A DNA stretch of 64,000 bases, from assembly GCF_024166365.1 (NCBI RefSeq), contig NC_064831.1, positions 24,790,768 to 24,854,767 of the forward strand. The letters run 5' to 3'. The stretch's first letter is position 1. The number at the start of each line of letters is the position of its first letter. The notes under the pieces were generated by a model. The model searched no databases. It was not told the origin of the DNA and worked only from the letters and a program-made list of their open reading frames with translations. The position numbers were made by a program, and so were the translations under genes. This document shows positions 24,827-36,124 of the stretch, in pieces. The stretch is from Elephas maximus indicus (taxonomy: Eukaryota; Chordata; Mammalia; Proboscidea; Elephantidae).

Positions 24827-25370
24827 GGGAGAAGCACCCGGGAGGCAATGACAGATCTTGGAGCGGGCAGAGCAACGTCCCAGCCGGGGAGCCGTCCCGC
24901 CGGGTGTTTGGTGGGAAGCGGGCGGGGCGCGAGAGAGGGGATCAGCTATATTTCCCTAAAGCGACCTCGGGGACGGGCCCAGCCGTTCGTGCGGGTGACG
25001 CCCACCTAGTTCGCGCGAGCAGTGCGGCGCACAGGAGGGAGAAGTCCCCGGGAGGAAGTGACTGGTATCGGAGCGGGGAGAGCAGCGTCCCAGCCAGGGA
25101 GCCGTCCCGCTGGGATTCTGGCGAGCGTGGGTGGGGCGTGAGCCCGTTCCCTTGAATAGACCCCGGGGGCAGGCCCAGCTGTTCATGAGGGCGACGCCCA
25201 CCCAGTTCGCCTGAACGGAGCGGCGTGCCGGAGGGAGAAGTCCCTGAGAGGAAATGACTGGTCTTGGAGTGGGGAGGGCAGCATCCGAGCCGGGGAACCG
25301 TCCCGCCGGGATTTGGGCCGACGCGGGCAGAGTGTGAACACGGGGACCAGCTCTATATTCTGAGGTGCTA
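24827..25370 (+). repeat. Tandem monomers in the L1 5'UTR
   Basis: Three head-to-tail units each start 'gggagaag': 24827-25036 (210 bp), 25037-25232 (196 bp) and a shorter third from 25233. Each contains 'cagc' followed by a variant of 'gggagccgtcccgc'; the first two also share a 'gacgcccacc' block. Units are CpG-rich. Mouse L1 uses tandem 5' monomers as promoter repeats; a promoter role here is inferred from that parallel. Confidence 0.8.
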
Positions 25371-25513
25371 CACTCCTAGCTCTCTGACCCTTCCCCTACC
25401 CTCCCCAGGCGGCTCCATTAACATCCGAACACCCCGAGACAGAGGGAGAATTCAGATAGGGATCTAACTACATTTTTTTTAGCTGATTACCTGGAAAATC
25501 TAGTTTCCCAGTG

Positions 25514-26529
25514 ATGGCTCGTAGACAGCAGTCCATATCAAACCACATAAAGAAACAGACCATGACAGCTTCTCCAACCCCCCAAACAAAAGAATCAAAA
25601 TCTTTCCCAAATGAAGATACAATCCTGGAATTATCAGATACAGAATATAAAAAACTAATTTACAGAATGCTTAAAGACATCACAAATGAAATTAGGCTAA
25701 CTGCAGAAAAACCCAAGGAACACACTGATAAAACTGTTGAAGAACTCAAAAAGATTATTCAAGAACATAGTGGAAAAATTAATAAGTTGCAAGAATCCAT
25801 AGAGAGAAAGCACGTAGAAATCCAAGATTAACAATAAAATTACAGAATTAGACAACGCAATAGGAAGTCAGAGGAGCAGACTCAAGCAATTAGAATGTAG
25901 GCTGGGACTTCTGGAGGACCAGGGAATCAACACCAACATAGCTGAAAAAAAATCAGATAAAAGAATTAAAAAAAATGAAGGAACCCTAAGAATCATGTGG
26001 GACTCTATCAAGAAGGATAACTTGCGAGTGATTGGAGTCCCAGAACAGGGAGGGGGGGACAGAAAACACAGAGAAAATAGTTGAAGAACTCCTGACACAA
26101 AACTTCCCTGACATCATGAAAGATGAAAGGATATCCATCCAAGATGCTTATCGAACTCCATTTAAGATTGATCCAAAAAGAAAAACACCAAGACATATTA
26201 TCATCAAACTTGCCAAAAACAAAGACAAACAGAAAACTTTAAAAGCAGCCAGGGAGAAAAGAAAGGTTTCCTTCAAGGGAGAATCAGTAAGAATAAGTTC
26301 AGACTACTCAGCAGAAACCATGCAAGCAAGAAGGGAATGGAACGACGTATACAGAACACTGAAGGAGAAAAACTGCCAACCAAGGATCATATATCCAGCA
26401 AAACTCTCCCTGAAATATGAAGGCGAAATTAAGATATTTACAGATAAACACAAGTTTAGAGAATTTGCAAAAACTAAACCAAGACTGCAAGAAATGCTAA
26501 AGGAGATTGTTTGGCCTGATGACCAATAA
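25514..26529 (+). pseudogene. L1 ORF1 (RNA-binding protein), two frameshifts
   Basis: The start at 25514 gives MARRQQSISNHIKKQ. The amino-terminal and coiled-coil part reads to a stop at 25831. Continuation is in another frame (IQINNKITELDNAIGSQ...), and a second shift occurs in the G-run near 26047, after which 26053-26529 reads to PDDQ-stop. The RNA-binding carboxy-terminal domain is preserved in the last piece, including NCQPRIIYPAK and a basic stretch around AAREKRKVSF. The total of about 338 residues is normal for L1 ORF1. The protein normally coats L1 RNA as a trimer; here it is broken. Confidence 0.92.
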
Positions 26530-27010
26530 TATCAGGTACCAGCACAATACAAGGCCACAAAACAGAATGTCCTGATATCAACGCAACTCAAATAGGGAAA
26601 GCACAAAAACAAACAAATTAAGATTAATTCTAAAAAATAAATAAATAAACAAAATAATACACATAACAGGGAATCATGGAAACCAATAGATAAACGATCA
26701 CAATAATCAAAAAGAGGGACTAAATATAGGAGGCATTGAACTGCCAGATGGAGAGTGATACAAGGCGATATAGAACAATACAAGTTAGGTTTTTACTTAG
26801 AAAAATAGGGGTAAATAATAAGGTAACCACAAAAAGGAATATCAACTCCATAACTCAAGAAAAAAGCCAAGAAAAACGTAACGACTCAACTAACATAAAG
26901 TTAAACATTATGAAAATGAGGATCTCACAATCTACTAAGAAAAACGTCTCAGCACAAAAAAGTATGTGGAAAAATGAAATGGCCAACAACTCACATGAAA
27001 ATGCATCAAA

Positions 27011-30000
27011 ATGACAGCACTAAAAACTTATTTATCTATAATTACGCTGAATGTAAATGGACTAAATGCACCAATAAAGAGACAGAGAGTCACGGACTGG
27101 ATAAAGAAACACGATCCATCTATATGCTGCCTACAAGAGACACACCTTAGACTTAGAGACACAAACAAACTAAAACTCAAAGGATGGAAAAAAATATATC
27201 AAGCAAATAATAAGCAAAAAAGAAGAGGAGTAGCAATATTAATTTCTGACAAAATAGACTTTAGACTTAAATCCGCCACAAAGGATAAAGAAGGACACTA
27301 CATAATGATAAAAGGGACAATTGATCAGGAAGACATAGCCATATTAAATATTTATGCACCCAGTGACAGGGCTGCAAGATACATAAATCAAATTTTAACA
27401 GAATTGAAAAGTGAGATAGACACCTCCACATTTATAGTAGGAGACTTCAACACACACCACTTTCGGAGAAGGACAGGACATCCAGTAAGAAGCTCAACAG
27501 AGACACGGAAGATCTAATTACAACAATCAACCAACTTGACCTCATTGACTTATACAGAACTCTCCACCCAACTGCTGCAAAATATACTCTTTTTTCTAGT
27601 GCACATGGAACATTCTCTAGAATAGACCACATATTAGGTCATAAAACAAATCTTTGCAGAATCCAAAACATCGAAATATTATAAAGCATCTTCTCAGACC
27701 ACAAGGCAATGAAGCTAGAAATCAATAACAGAAAAACTAGGGAAAAGAAATCAAATACTTGGAAAATGAACAATACCCTCCTAAAAAAAGACTGGGTTAT
27801 AGAAGACATCAAGGAGGAAATAAGGAAATTCTTAGAAAGCAACGAGAATGAAAATACTTCCTATCAAAACCTCTGGGACACAGCAAAAGCAGCGCTCAGA
27901 GGTCGATTTATATCAATAAATGCACACATACAAAAAGAAGAAAGAGCCAAAATCAGAGAACTGTCCCGACAACTTGAACAAATAGAAAGTGAGCAACAAA
28001 AGAACCCATCAGGCACCAGAAGAAAACAAATAATAAAAATTAGAGCTGAACTAAATGAATTAGAGAACAGAAAAACAATTGAAAGAATTAACAAGGCCAA
28101 AAACTGGTTCTTTGAAAAAATTAACAAAATTGATAAACCATTGGCTAGACTGACTAAAGAAATACAGGAAAGGAAACAAATAACCCGAATAAGAAATGAG
28201 AAGGACCACATCACAACAGAACCAAATGAAATTAAAAGAATCATTTCAGATTACTATGTAAAATTGTACTCTAACAAATTTGAAAACCTAGAAGAAATGG
28301 ATAAATTCTTGGAAAAACACTACCTACCTAAACTAACACATCCAGAAGTAGAACAACTAAATAGACCCATAACAAAAAAAGAGATTGAAACGGTAATAAA
28401 AAACTCCCAACAAAAAAAAGTCCTGGCCCAGACGGCTTCACTGCAGAGTTCTACCAAACCTTCAGAGAAGACTTAACACCATTACTATTGAAGGTATTTC
28501 AAAGCATAGAAAAAGACGGAATACTACCCAACTCATTCTATGAAGCTACCATCTCCCTGACACCAAAACCAGGTAAAGACATTACAAAAAAAAGAAAATT
28601 TTAGACCTATATCCCTCATGAACATAGATGCAAAAATCCTCAACAAAATTCTAGCCAATAGAATCCAAGAACACATCAAAAAAATAATTCACCCTGATCA
28701 AGTGGGATTTATACCAGGTATGCAAGGCTGGTTTAATATCAGAAAAACCATTAATGTAATCCATCACATAAATAAAACAAAAGATAAAAACCACATGATC
28801 TTCTCAATAGATGCAGAAAAGGCATTTGACAAAGTTCAACACCCATTTATGATAAAAACTCTTACCAAAATAGGAATTGAAGGAAAATTCCTCAACATAA
28901 TAAAGGGCATCTATACAAAGCCAACAGCCAATATCACTCTAAATGAAGAGAACCTGAAAGCATTTTCCTTGAGAACGGGAACCAGACAAGGATACCCTTT
29001 ATCACCGCTCTTATTCAACATTGTGCTAGAGGTCCTAGCCAGAGCAATTAGGCTAGACAAAGATATAAAGGGCATCCAGATTGGCAAGGAGGAAGTAAAG
29101 CTATCACTATTTGCAGATGACATGATCGTACACATGGAAAACCCTAAGGAATCCTCCAGAACACTACTGAAACTAATAGAAGAGTTTGGAAGAGTCTCTG
29201 GTTATAAAATAAACATACAAAAATCACTTGGATTCCTCTACATCAACAAAAAGAACACCAAAGAGGAAATAACCAAATCAATACCATTCACAGGAGCCCC
29301 CAAGAAGATAAAATACTTAGGAATAAATCTTACCAAGGATGTAAACGACCTATACAAAGAAAACTATAAAACTCTGCTACAAGAAATTCAAAAGGACATA
29401 CTTAAGTGGAAAAACATACCCTGCTCATGGATAGGAAGACTTAACATAGTAAAAATGTCTATTCTACCAAAAGCCATCTATACATACAACGCACTTCCAA
29501 TCCAAATACCAATGTCATATTTTAAGGGGATAGAGAAACAAATCACTAATTTCATATGGACAGGAAAGAACCCCCGGATAAGCAAAGCATTACTGAAAAA
29601 GAAGAAGAAAGTGGGAGGCCTCACTCTACCTGATTTCAGAATCTATTATACAGCTACAGTAGTCAAAACAGCCTGGTACTGGTACAACAACAGGCACATA
29701 GACCAATGGAACAGAATTGAGAACCCAGATATAAATCCATCCATGTATGAGCAGCTGATATTTGACAAAGGACCAATGTCAGTTAATTGGGGAAATGATA
29801 GTCTTTTTAACAAATGGTGCTGGCATAACTGGATATCCATTTGCAAAAGAATGAAACAGGACCCATACCTCACACCATGCACAAAAACTAACTCCAAGTG
29901 GATCAAAGACCTAGACATAAAGACTAAAACGATAAAGATCATGGAAGAAAAAATAGGGACAACGTTAGGAGCCCTAATACAGGACATAAACAGAATACAA

Positions 30001-30828
30001 AACATTACCAAAAATGATGACGAGAAACCAGATAACTGGGAGCTCCTAAAAATCAAACACCTATGCTCATCTAAAGACTTCACCAAAAGAGTAAAAAGAC
30101 CACCTACAGACTGGGAAAGAATATTCAGCTATGACATCTCAGACCAGCGCCTGATCTCTAAAATCTACATGATTCTATCAAAACTCAACCACAAAAAGAC
30201 AAACAACCCAATCAAGAAGTGGGCAAAGGATATGAACACACATTTCACTAAAGAAGATATTCAGGCAGCCATCAGACACATGAGAAAATGCTCCCGAGCA
30301 TTAGCCATTAGAGAAATGCAAATTAAAACTATGATGAGATTCCATCTCACACCAACTAGACTGGCATTAATCCAAAAAACACAAAATAATAAATGTTGGA
30401 GAGGCTGTGGAGAGATTGGAACTCTCATACACTGCTGGTGGGATTGTAAAATGGTACAACCACTTTGGAAATCCATCTGTCGTTATCTTAAACAGTTAGA
30501 AATAGAACTACCATACAACCCAGAAATCCCACTCCTCGGAATATACCCTAGAGATACAAGAGCATTCACACAAACAGATATATGCACACCCATGTTTATT
30601 GCAGCTCTGTTTACAATAGCAAAAAGCTGGAAGCAACCAAGGTGTCCGTCAACGAATGAATGGGTAAATAAATTGTGGTATATTCACACAATGGAATACT
30701 ACGCATCGATAAAGAACAGTGACGAATCTCTGAAACATTTCATAACATGGAGGAACCTGGAAGGCATTATGCTGAGCGAAATTAGTCAGAGGCAAAAGGA
30801 CAAATATTGTATAAGCCCTCTATTATAA
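27011..30828 (+). pseudogene. L1 ORF2 (endonuclease, reverse transcriptase), four lesions
   Basis: The start at 27011 opens the endonuclease domain (MTALKTYLSIITLNVNGLN, CLQETHL, later VGDFNT). Lesions seen: an apparent 2-bp insertion of a CA repeat at about 27455, just after GDFNT; a TAA where CAA is expected at about 27681; a 1-bp loss at about 28407; and a 1-bp change in an A/T run at about 28595. From 28618 to 30828 the frame is open for 736 residues. That part carries [10 protein letters not shown], the active box FADDM, a cysteine-rich zone near [18 protein letters not shown], and ends normally. Confidence 0.94.
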
Positions 30829-30881
30829 GATCTTGAGAAACAGAAAAAACGGAGAAGAACACATACTTTTGTGGTTACAAA

Positions 30882-30909
30882 GGGGGGAGGGAAGGAGGGA
30901 GGGAGAGGG
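30882..30909 (+). other. G-rich polypurine tract in the L1 3'UTR
   Basis: Five runs of three or more G within about 28 bases, all purine. L1 3'UTRs in several mammals carry G-quadruplex-capable polypurine tracts, and this copy keeps one just after the ORF2 stop. The related L1 at 50699-54907 has an equivalent tract at about 53980-54000. Confidence 0.7.
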
Positions 30910-32073
30910 TTTTTTATTGATCAATCAGTAGATAAGAACTGCTTTGGGTGAAGGGAAAGACAACACTCGATACAAGGAAGGTCAGTCTAATTGGACTGGA
31001 CTAAAAGCAAAGAGGTTTCCGATATAAAATGAAAGCTTCAAAGGTCAGCGGAGCAGGGGCTGGGGTCTGGGGAACATGGTTTGAGGGGACTTCTAAGTCA
31101 AGGGGCAAAACAATTCTATTATGAAAACATTCTGCATCCCACTTTGAAATGTGGCATCTGGGGTCCTAGATGCCAACAAGTGGCCATCTAAGATACATCA
31201 ATTGGTCTCAACCCACCTGGAGCAAAGGCAAAGGAAGAACACCAAGGTCACACGACAACTAAGAACCCAAGAGACAGAAAGGGCCACAAGAACCAGAGAC
31301 CTACATTATCCTGAGACCAGAGGAACTGGTTGGTGCCCGGCCACAATCGATGTCTGCCCTGTCAGCGAGCAAAACAGACAACTCCTGAGGGAGCAGGAGA
31401 CGAGTGGGATGCAGACCCCAAATTCTCATAAAAAGACCATACTTAATGGTATGACTGCGACTAGAGGAATCCCGGAGGCAATGCTCCCCAGACCTTCTGA
31501 TGGCACAGGACAGGAACCATCCCCGAAGACAACTCATCAGGCATGAAAAGGACTGGTCAGCGGCGGGGAGAGAGATGCTGATGAGGAGTGAGCTAATTGA
31601 CTCAGGTGGACACTGGAGAGTGTGTTGGCAACTCTTGACTGGAGGGGGGATGGGAAGATAGAGAAAGAGGGAAGACAGCAAAATTGGCACGAAACGAGAG
31701 ACTGAAAGGGCTGACTCAATAGGGGGAGAGCAAGTGGGAGAAGGGAGTAAGATGTATGTAAACCTACATGTGACAGACTGATTGGAATGGTAAATGTTCA
31801 CTTGAAGCTTAATAAAAATTAATTAAAAAAAAAAAAAGTAACCCCCAAACATGAAGCTGTAGAAAATAAGCACTCCTCCATAATTTATAGATGTTTGTTT
31901 CTTTTTGGAAAGGATATATTAACATCAGTATGCATTCTCTGTAATCTGATGGTTGGGAAATTGAGCTGGCATCTAGGAAATAACCCTCTTGAGCTGTTTT
32001 TTTTAAAGGAATTCTATTATATATTATACATACTGCAAAAAATAAAATAAAAAGCTGGTCCCATCATCCTCCC

Positions 32074-32232
32074 CAAAACCAAAACCAAGCCTGTTGCATT
32101 GAGTCAATTCTGACTCATAGCGACCCTATAGGACAAAGTAGAACTGGCCCATATGGTTTCCAAGGAGTGCCTGGTGAATTCAAACTGCTGACCTTTAGGT
32201 TACCAGCCATAGCTCTTAATCACTACACCACC
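32074..32232 (-). mobile_element. AfroSINE
   Basis: Antisense copy from the tail complement 'ccaaaaccaagcctgttgca' through 'tagcgaccctataggacaaa' to the head complement 'cttaatcactacaccacc'. Moderate divergence; no clear target-site duplication. Confidence 0.9.
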
Positions 32233-33377
32233 CTTTTTAATTGATACTATAGTGCTAACATTATAGTTCATAACTTTGAAAAGCCTCACAACCAATACTT
32301 GGAAGTTGCAACTTAAGTGGATTTGCGAAATATTTATCTTCCAAAATATGCATATGTTGATTAAACTGGCTTGTTTTTAGTGTTACTAAAGTTTACCATG
32401 TTTGAGTTCATTTTGTCACTTTTTAAAAAATGAAATTATCAGTTTCTGACGTGTGAAATGATCATGTGTTAAGCCAATCACATAAAAAAGATCTCAGAAA
32501 CTTTGGGTTTCAGAATGTTCACTCTTCTGTTCAATAAAATAATTTGGCCTTTAATTTGGATCTTATTTTTTATTCATGTGCTAACGTGAGCTTTCCTTCA
32601 ATGTGTGATGCATATTTACCGCTTGTTTTAAATAGTAGTGCTCACTTCTCCCAGGAGAATGATTGCTAGCTGGAAACAAAGGTAGAATTCATTCAAACAA
32701 TAAGTCTTTGGCCAGGTCTGTAGTAGGAAAGTGAAGTGGAGAACGGAGGCAATCAGCAACAATTACTGAATACTCACTTTCAAAAACCCTTCCACTATGC
32801 CCTGTAAATACCTTTAAAGAAAACAACAGTCTCTGCCTTCTTGGTATGTAAAATGAAAATGGAAAATCTGAATCAGCATCTAAACACATGAATAAAAGTG
32901 CTAGTGATTCAAAGACATAGACAAATACAGCAGACATAGCTTTTGTTTGTAGGACATATGTCCTAAGAGATGAGAATATGGTTTCAATTCTTCACTTGTC
33001 TGGAACAGACACCATCTAAGAAAGAATAGAGTGTTCTATTATACTACAGAGGCGTACCCATCGGCTTTCCACATTTGAGAGAGCAATTTTTTACACGTGA
33101 TTTTGTACATGAAACACCTGGTTTGGTCAAATTGGTAATATGGTGTTCTTCCAAATAGCTCACAGGGAAAATCCAATTCTGAGACATCAGTGTGCAGTTG
33201 GCAGGGTCCTGGTAAGCTTACTCTTCTGCTCTTCCCTAAGATAGAATCTCGCCCCAAGATTGCCTTCTGGCATTAAGAGGCTCAAAGGCCATAGCTGCCC
33301 CTTTCCAACCTGGTTTGTTTTTAGACATTGTTGTGGGTAAACTGTTAAAGTTAGCCACTAGAGAACTGGTGGACTAT
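32233..33377. other. Intergenic or intronic DNA, no gene seen
   Basis: About 1.1 kb of AT-rich DNA. Frames at 32937-32689 and 33257-33039 on the minus strand have no features supporting a protein. Confidence 0.5.
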
Positions 33378-33388
33378 TCACAATAAAT

Positions 33389-33586
33389 GCAGCCCTGGTT
33401 GCTCAGTAGTTAAGTGCTTCGCTGCTAAAAGAAAGGTCAGTGATTTGAACCCTCCAGTTGCTCTGCAGGAGAAAGGCATGACAGCCTGCTTCTGTAAAGA
33501 TTAAAGCCTTGGAAACCCAATGGGGCAGTTCTAGTCTGTCCTATAGAGTCACTGGGAGTCAGGATCAACTTGACAGCAATGGGTAT
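33389..33586 (+). mobile_element. AfroSINE, variant with extended middle
   Basis: Head 'agccctggttgctcagtagt', then an extra block 'gcaggagaaaggcatgacag' and 'ctgcttctgtaaagatta' before the usual 'ggaaacccaatggggcag' and tail. The duplication 'tcacaataaat' / 'ttacaataaat' (33378-33388, 33587-33597) supports the ends. The same extra block type occurs in the copy at 57120. Confidence 0.88.
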
Positions 33587-33672
33587 TTACAATAAATAAA
33601 TAATAATTTTTTTGTTGTTGTTGTTGCTGTTAATTACATTAGATATAATTTCCAATTCCTACAGGTGTTTTA

Positions 33673-33826
33673 GGAGCCCTGGTGGCACAGTGGTTAAGAG
33701 CTTGACTGTTAATCAAAAGGTCAGCAGTTGCCATTCCTTGGAAGCCTTATGGGACCGTTCTACTCTGTCCTATAGGGTTGCTAAGAGTTGGAAGGGCTTG
33801 ATGACAACAGATTTGTTTTTTTCATT
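33673..33826 (+). mobile_element. AfroSINE
   Basis: A standard short copy: 'ggagccctggtggcacagtg' head, 'ctactctgtcctatagggtt' body and a worn tail. The duplicated target 'acaggtgtttta' / 'ataggtgtttta' (33661-33672, 33827-33838) fixes the ends. Confidence 0.92.
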
Positions 33827-33929
33827 ATAGGTGTTTTATAAGCATTTTTATGTAAATCACTTGGTTTCTTTTCAATAAATTTATTATGCTGGTAATTGTG
33901 CCTTACCAGCAGGTTAATTAGTCAGGTTT

Positions 33930-34370
33930 CTATAGTAAGTATGGTGTATAACAAACATCCTCCAAGTTTCTGTGGCTTATAAAAACATTTGTTTTTCACA
34001 GCACTTGTCTGTAGGTGAGCTGCCATCTCGCTGATCTCAGCTGACCTTGCCTAGGCTGTTCTGAGCTGGGCTGACTTACAGGCTCCAGACTGGTTTGGGC
34101 CTTCATCTCAGGATCCAGGCTGAAGAAGCAATAGGTCCCTGAGATGTGTTCCTCTCATGGCAAAGGGAAGATGTCCCAAGAGTATTAGTTGAAACTTGGC
34201 ATACTTTTTAAGGCATCGGTTTGGATAAGGTGCATGATCATTTCCATCCAGATTTCAGTGGCAGTTTCAGGGGTCACCTGGCCAAGCTCAAAATCAATGG
34301 GGTAAAGAAGTATACTCGGCCCTCAGGGAAGCTACAGCAAGGGAGGGGGAGAACGGAGAGTTAGGAACAA
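33930..34370. other. Old interspersed repeat, family not named
   Basis: Contains 'gtttctgtggcttataaaaa', 'atctcagctgaccttgccta' and 'gcatcggtttggataaggt', a pattern recurrent in mammalian genomes that I cannot assign to a family with confidence. No coding potential. Confidence 0.35.
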
Positions 34371-34398
34371 GTGCAGCATTGTTTTTTTTTTTTTTTTA

Positions 34399-34458
34399 AC
34401 AGGGTCTCTATGAGTCGGAATCGACCCTGCGGCACTGGGTTTGGTTTGGTTTTTTTGT
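34399..34458 (+). mobile_element. SINE/RTE tail fragment
   Basis: Only the tail remains: 'tctatgagtcggaatcgacc' followed by 'ggcactgggtttggtttgg', preceded by a T-run. Either an extremely 5'-truncated SINE or the tail of an RTE copy. Confidence 0.75.
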
Positions 34459-34485
34459 AATACCATCTGCTCCTACAATGTACAT

Positions 34486-34690
34486 AAAAACCAAGAACCA
34501 AACCAGTCGCCATGGAGCAGATTCTGCCTCATGGCCACCGCATGTGTTTCAGGGTAGAACTGCTTCGCAGGGTTTTCGTGGGTTTGACCTCTCAGAAGAA
34601 GATCACCAGGCCTTTCTTTGGAGGCACCTCCAGGAGAGTTCAAACTGGAAACCTTTCATTTCTTAACCATTTGTGCCACCCAGGGACTCC
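34486..34690 (-). mobile_element. AfroSINE (long variant)
   Basis: Antisense long form with 'gcagggttttcgtgggtttg', 'agatcaccaggcctttcttt' and a terminal head complement 'gtgccacccagggactcc'. Confidence 0.88.
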
Positions 34691-34832
34691 AAGAGATGAA
34701 CAAAATATTTTTGAGGCAATATAGATAATAAAGCCTATAATCTGGTAATAAATTGCAAACGCTCCACTAAGGCAATCACACTTGCTAAAGAAGTCAGGAT
34801 TTAGCAATTTAACCCTCTAACAAGAGCTGCTC

Positions 34833-34990
34833 GGAGCCCTAGTGGTGCAGGGCTTAAGAGCTCGGCTGCTAGCCAAAAGGCCAGCGGTTTGAATTCACTA
34901 GCTGCTCCTTGGAAACCTTCCGGGACAATTCGATCCTGTCCTATAGGGTCACTAGGAGTCAAAATCAACTCAGCTGCAACAGGTTTTTTA
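34833..34990 (+). mobile_element. AfroSINE
   Basis: Head 'ggagccctagtggtgcaggg', B box 'ggtttgaattc', 'tcctgtcctatagggtcact' and a degraded tail. Third SINE copy within 600 bp. Confidence 0.9.
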
Positions 34991-35230
34991 ACGGGTAATA
35001 AGTGCAACTCAAGCTCACTCTAGCCCAGGAGCCGCTCCAGACCTGCACAGTGGTCTCTTTCAGGTGCTGATGTGGGTGCTTCCTAGAGCAGTCACTTAGC
35101 ACACTCTCTTCACCTTCATCTGCTCTAGTATCTTGGCAATGATTTGCAAAATAGCAGCCATCTTTCTGGGTTTTGCTCTGGCCTCGGCCTCAAATATTCC
35201 CTCTTACCTAATCCTTCATTTTTACTCACT

Positions 35231-35430
35231 CAACCCGGATCAGGTACTCCTAGTTCAACCTGGATCAGGTATCCCCAGTTCATCTTGGGTAAAGTACCCG
35301 ACAATTCATCCTGAGTCAGGTACTCCCAAGTCAACCCAGGTCAGATACTCCCAGTTCACCCTGGATCAGGTATCCCCAGTTCATTGGGTAAAGTACCCGA
35401 CAATTCAGCCTGAGTCAGGTATTCCCAATG
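35231..35430 (+). repeat. Minisatellite, eight 24-26 bp units, two-level order
   Basis: The units are 35231-35255, 35256-35280, 35281-35306, 35307-35331, 35332-35356, 35357-35381, 35382-35405 and 35406-35430. Most contain a 'caggta' or 'aagtac' core. Units 1-4 match units 5-8 one for one (for example 'gtaaagtacccgacaatt' occurs only in units 3 and 7), so a block of about 100 bp was duplicated. The frame across it (35133-35603) is open, but the unit length is not a multiple of three. Confidence 0.92.
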
Positions 35431-35549
35431 TCCAAGCTCTCAGCATAGCATTTAGCACATCAGACCTCATGACCCCGTCTCCTGACTGTACTCATTCTAC
35501 CTTTCTAGCTTACCCGATTTCTTTTTTTTTCAGGGGGGGAGGGGTATTC

Positions 35550-35790
35550 TTGGTTATAATTTTTTTGTGTGTAGTTTATGTGAAAGTTTACAGCTCAACT
35601 TAACTTGTCATACAAAACTGTATGCATACATTGTTATGTGACACTAGTTGCAATTCTTATAGTGTGACAGCACACTCTGCCTTTCCACCCCGGGTTTCCC
35701 ATGTCCATCCAACCAGCTCCTGTCCCTTTCTGCCTTCTCATATTAGACTGGACAATAAAACATACAATTATTCTCGTGAAGAGTGTGCTT
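35550..35790 (-). mobile_element. L1 3'UTR fragment
   Basis: 'gtgaaagtttacagctcaac', 'tgtgacagcacactctgcct' and 'ccagctcctgtccctttctg' correspond to the complement of the 3'UTR of the older L1 group represented at 54640-54900. It is 5'-truncated inside the 3'UTR. Confidence 0.8.
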
Positions 35791-36087
35791 CTTAGTTCAA
35801 GCAATTATCTGATTACTTACTGGAAATAATATTAATTCATTCTTCTAAATACGGAAGTTATAAATCAATGGAAATATGCTATGAATTTAGATTACTTAAT
35901 CAATAATACCTAAAAAATATGGTTATATTTTATATGTTGCATTTTTATTTAAAATAAAACTTTTATGTAAGTAGTCACAGTTCCTCAATACTATAAAAGA
36001 CATGAAATATAGTAGAATAAGACAGTTTATGTTTTTAGCCTTCCCTCTGTCATTAAGACTTATGGTCACTTTTCGCATACAATATAT

Positions 36088-36124
36088 CCTTCGGAATCGA
36101 CCCAACACCAACTAACAACAACAT
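36088..36124 (+). mobile_element. RTE/SINE tail remnant
   Basis: 'tcggaatcgacccaacacca' followed by 'actaacaacaacatc' is the shared RTE/SINE tail with (CAA)n and almost nothing upstream. 35791-36087 and 36125-36509 hold AT-rich DNA without recognisable content. Confidence 0.65.

Larger units (their letters stand above)
24491..31833 (+). mobile_element. Full-length L1, about 7.3 kb
   Basis: A complete structure: a start 'gggcggggccaagatggc', a GC-rich 5'UTR (24491-25513), ORF1, a spacer (26530-27010), ORF2, a 3'UTR (30829-31810) and a terminal A-run. It is bounded by a perfect 13-bp target-site duplication. Lesions in both ORFs mean it cannot move by itself, yet a 736-residue stretch of ORF2 is still open and CpGs survive in the 5'UTR. 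Both suggest an insertion of moderate to recent age. Confidence 0.96.

Noticed and set aside
28911-30476. Long minus-strand frames inside the full-length L1 (29135-28911, 30086-29646, 30476-30261)
   Set aside because: They are shadows of the ORF2 coding strand, repeated at the same places in the other L1 copies.
35231-35430. CRISPR-like repeat-spacer array
   Set aside because: Units are contiguous with no spacers and the host is a mammal, so this is a minisatellite.
35133-35603. A 156-codon frame spanning the minisatellite
   Set aside because: The repeat unit of about 25 bp is not a multiple of three, so peptide units would not repeat. No splice or start support, and the end runs into L1-derived sequence.
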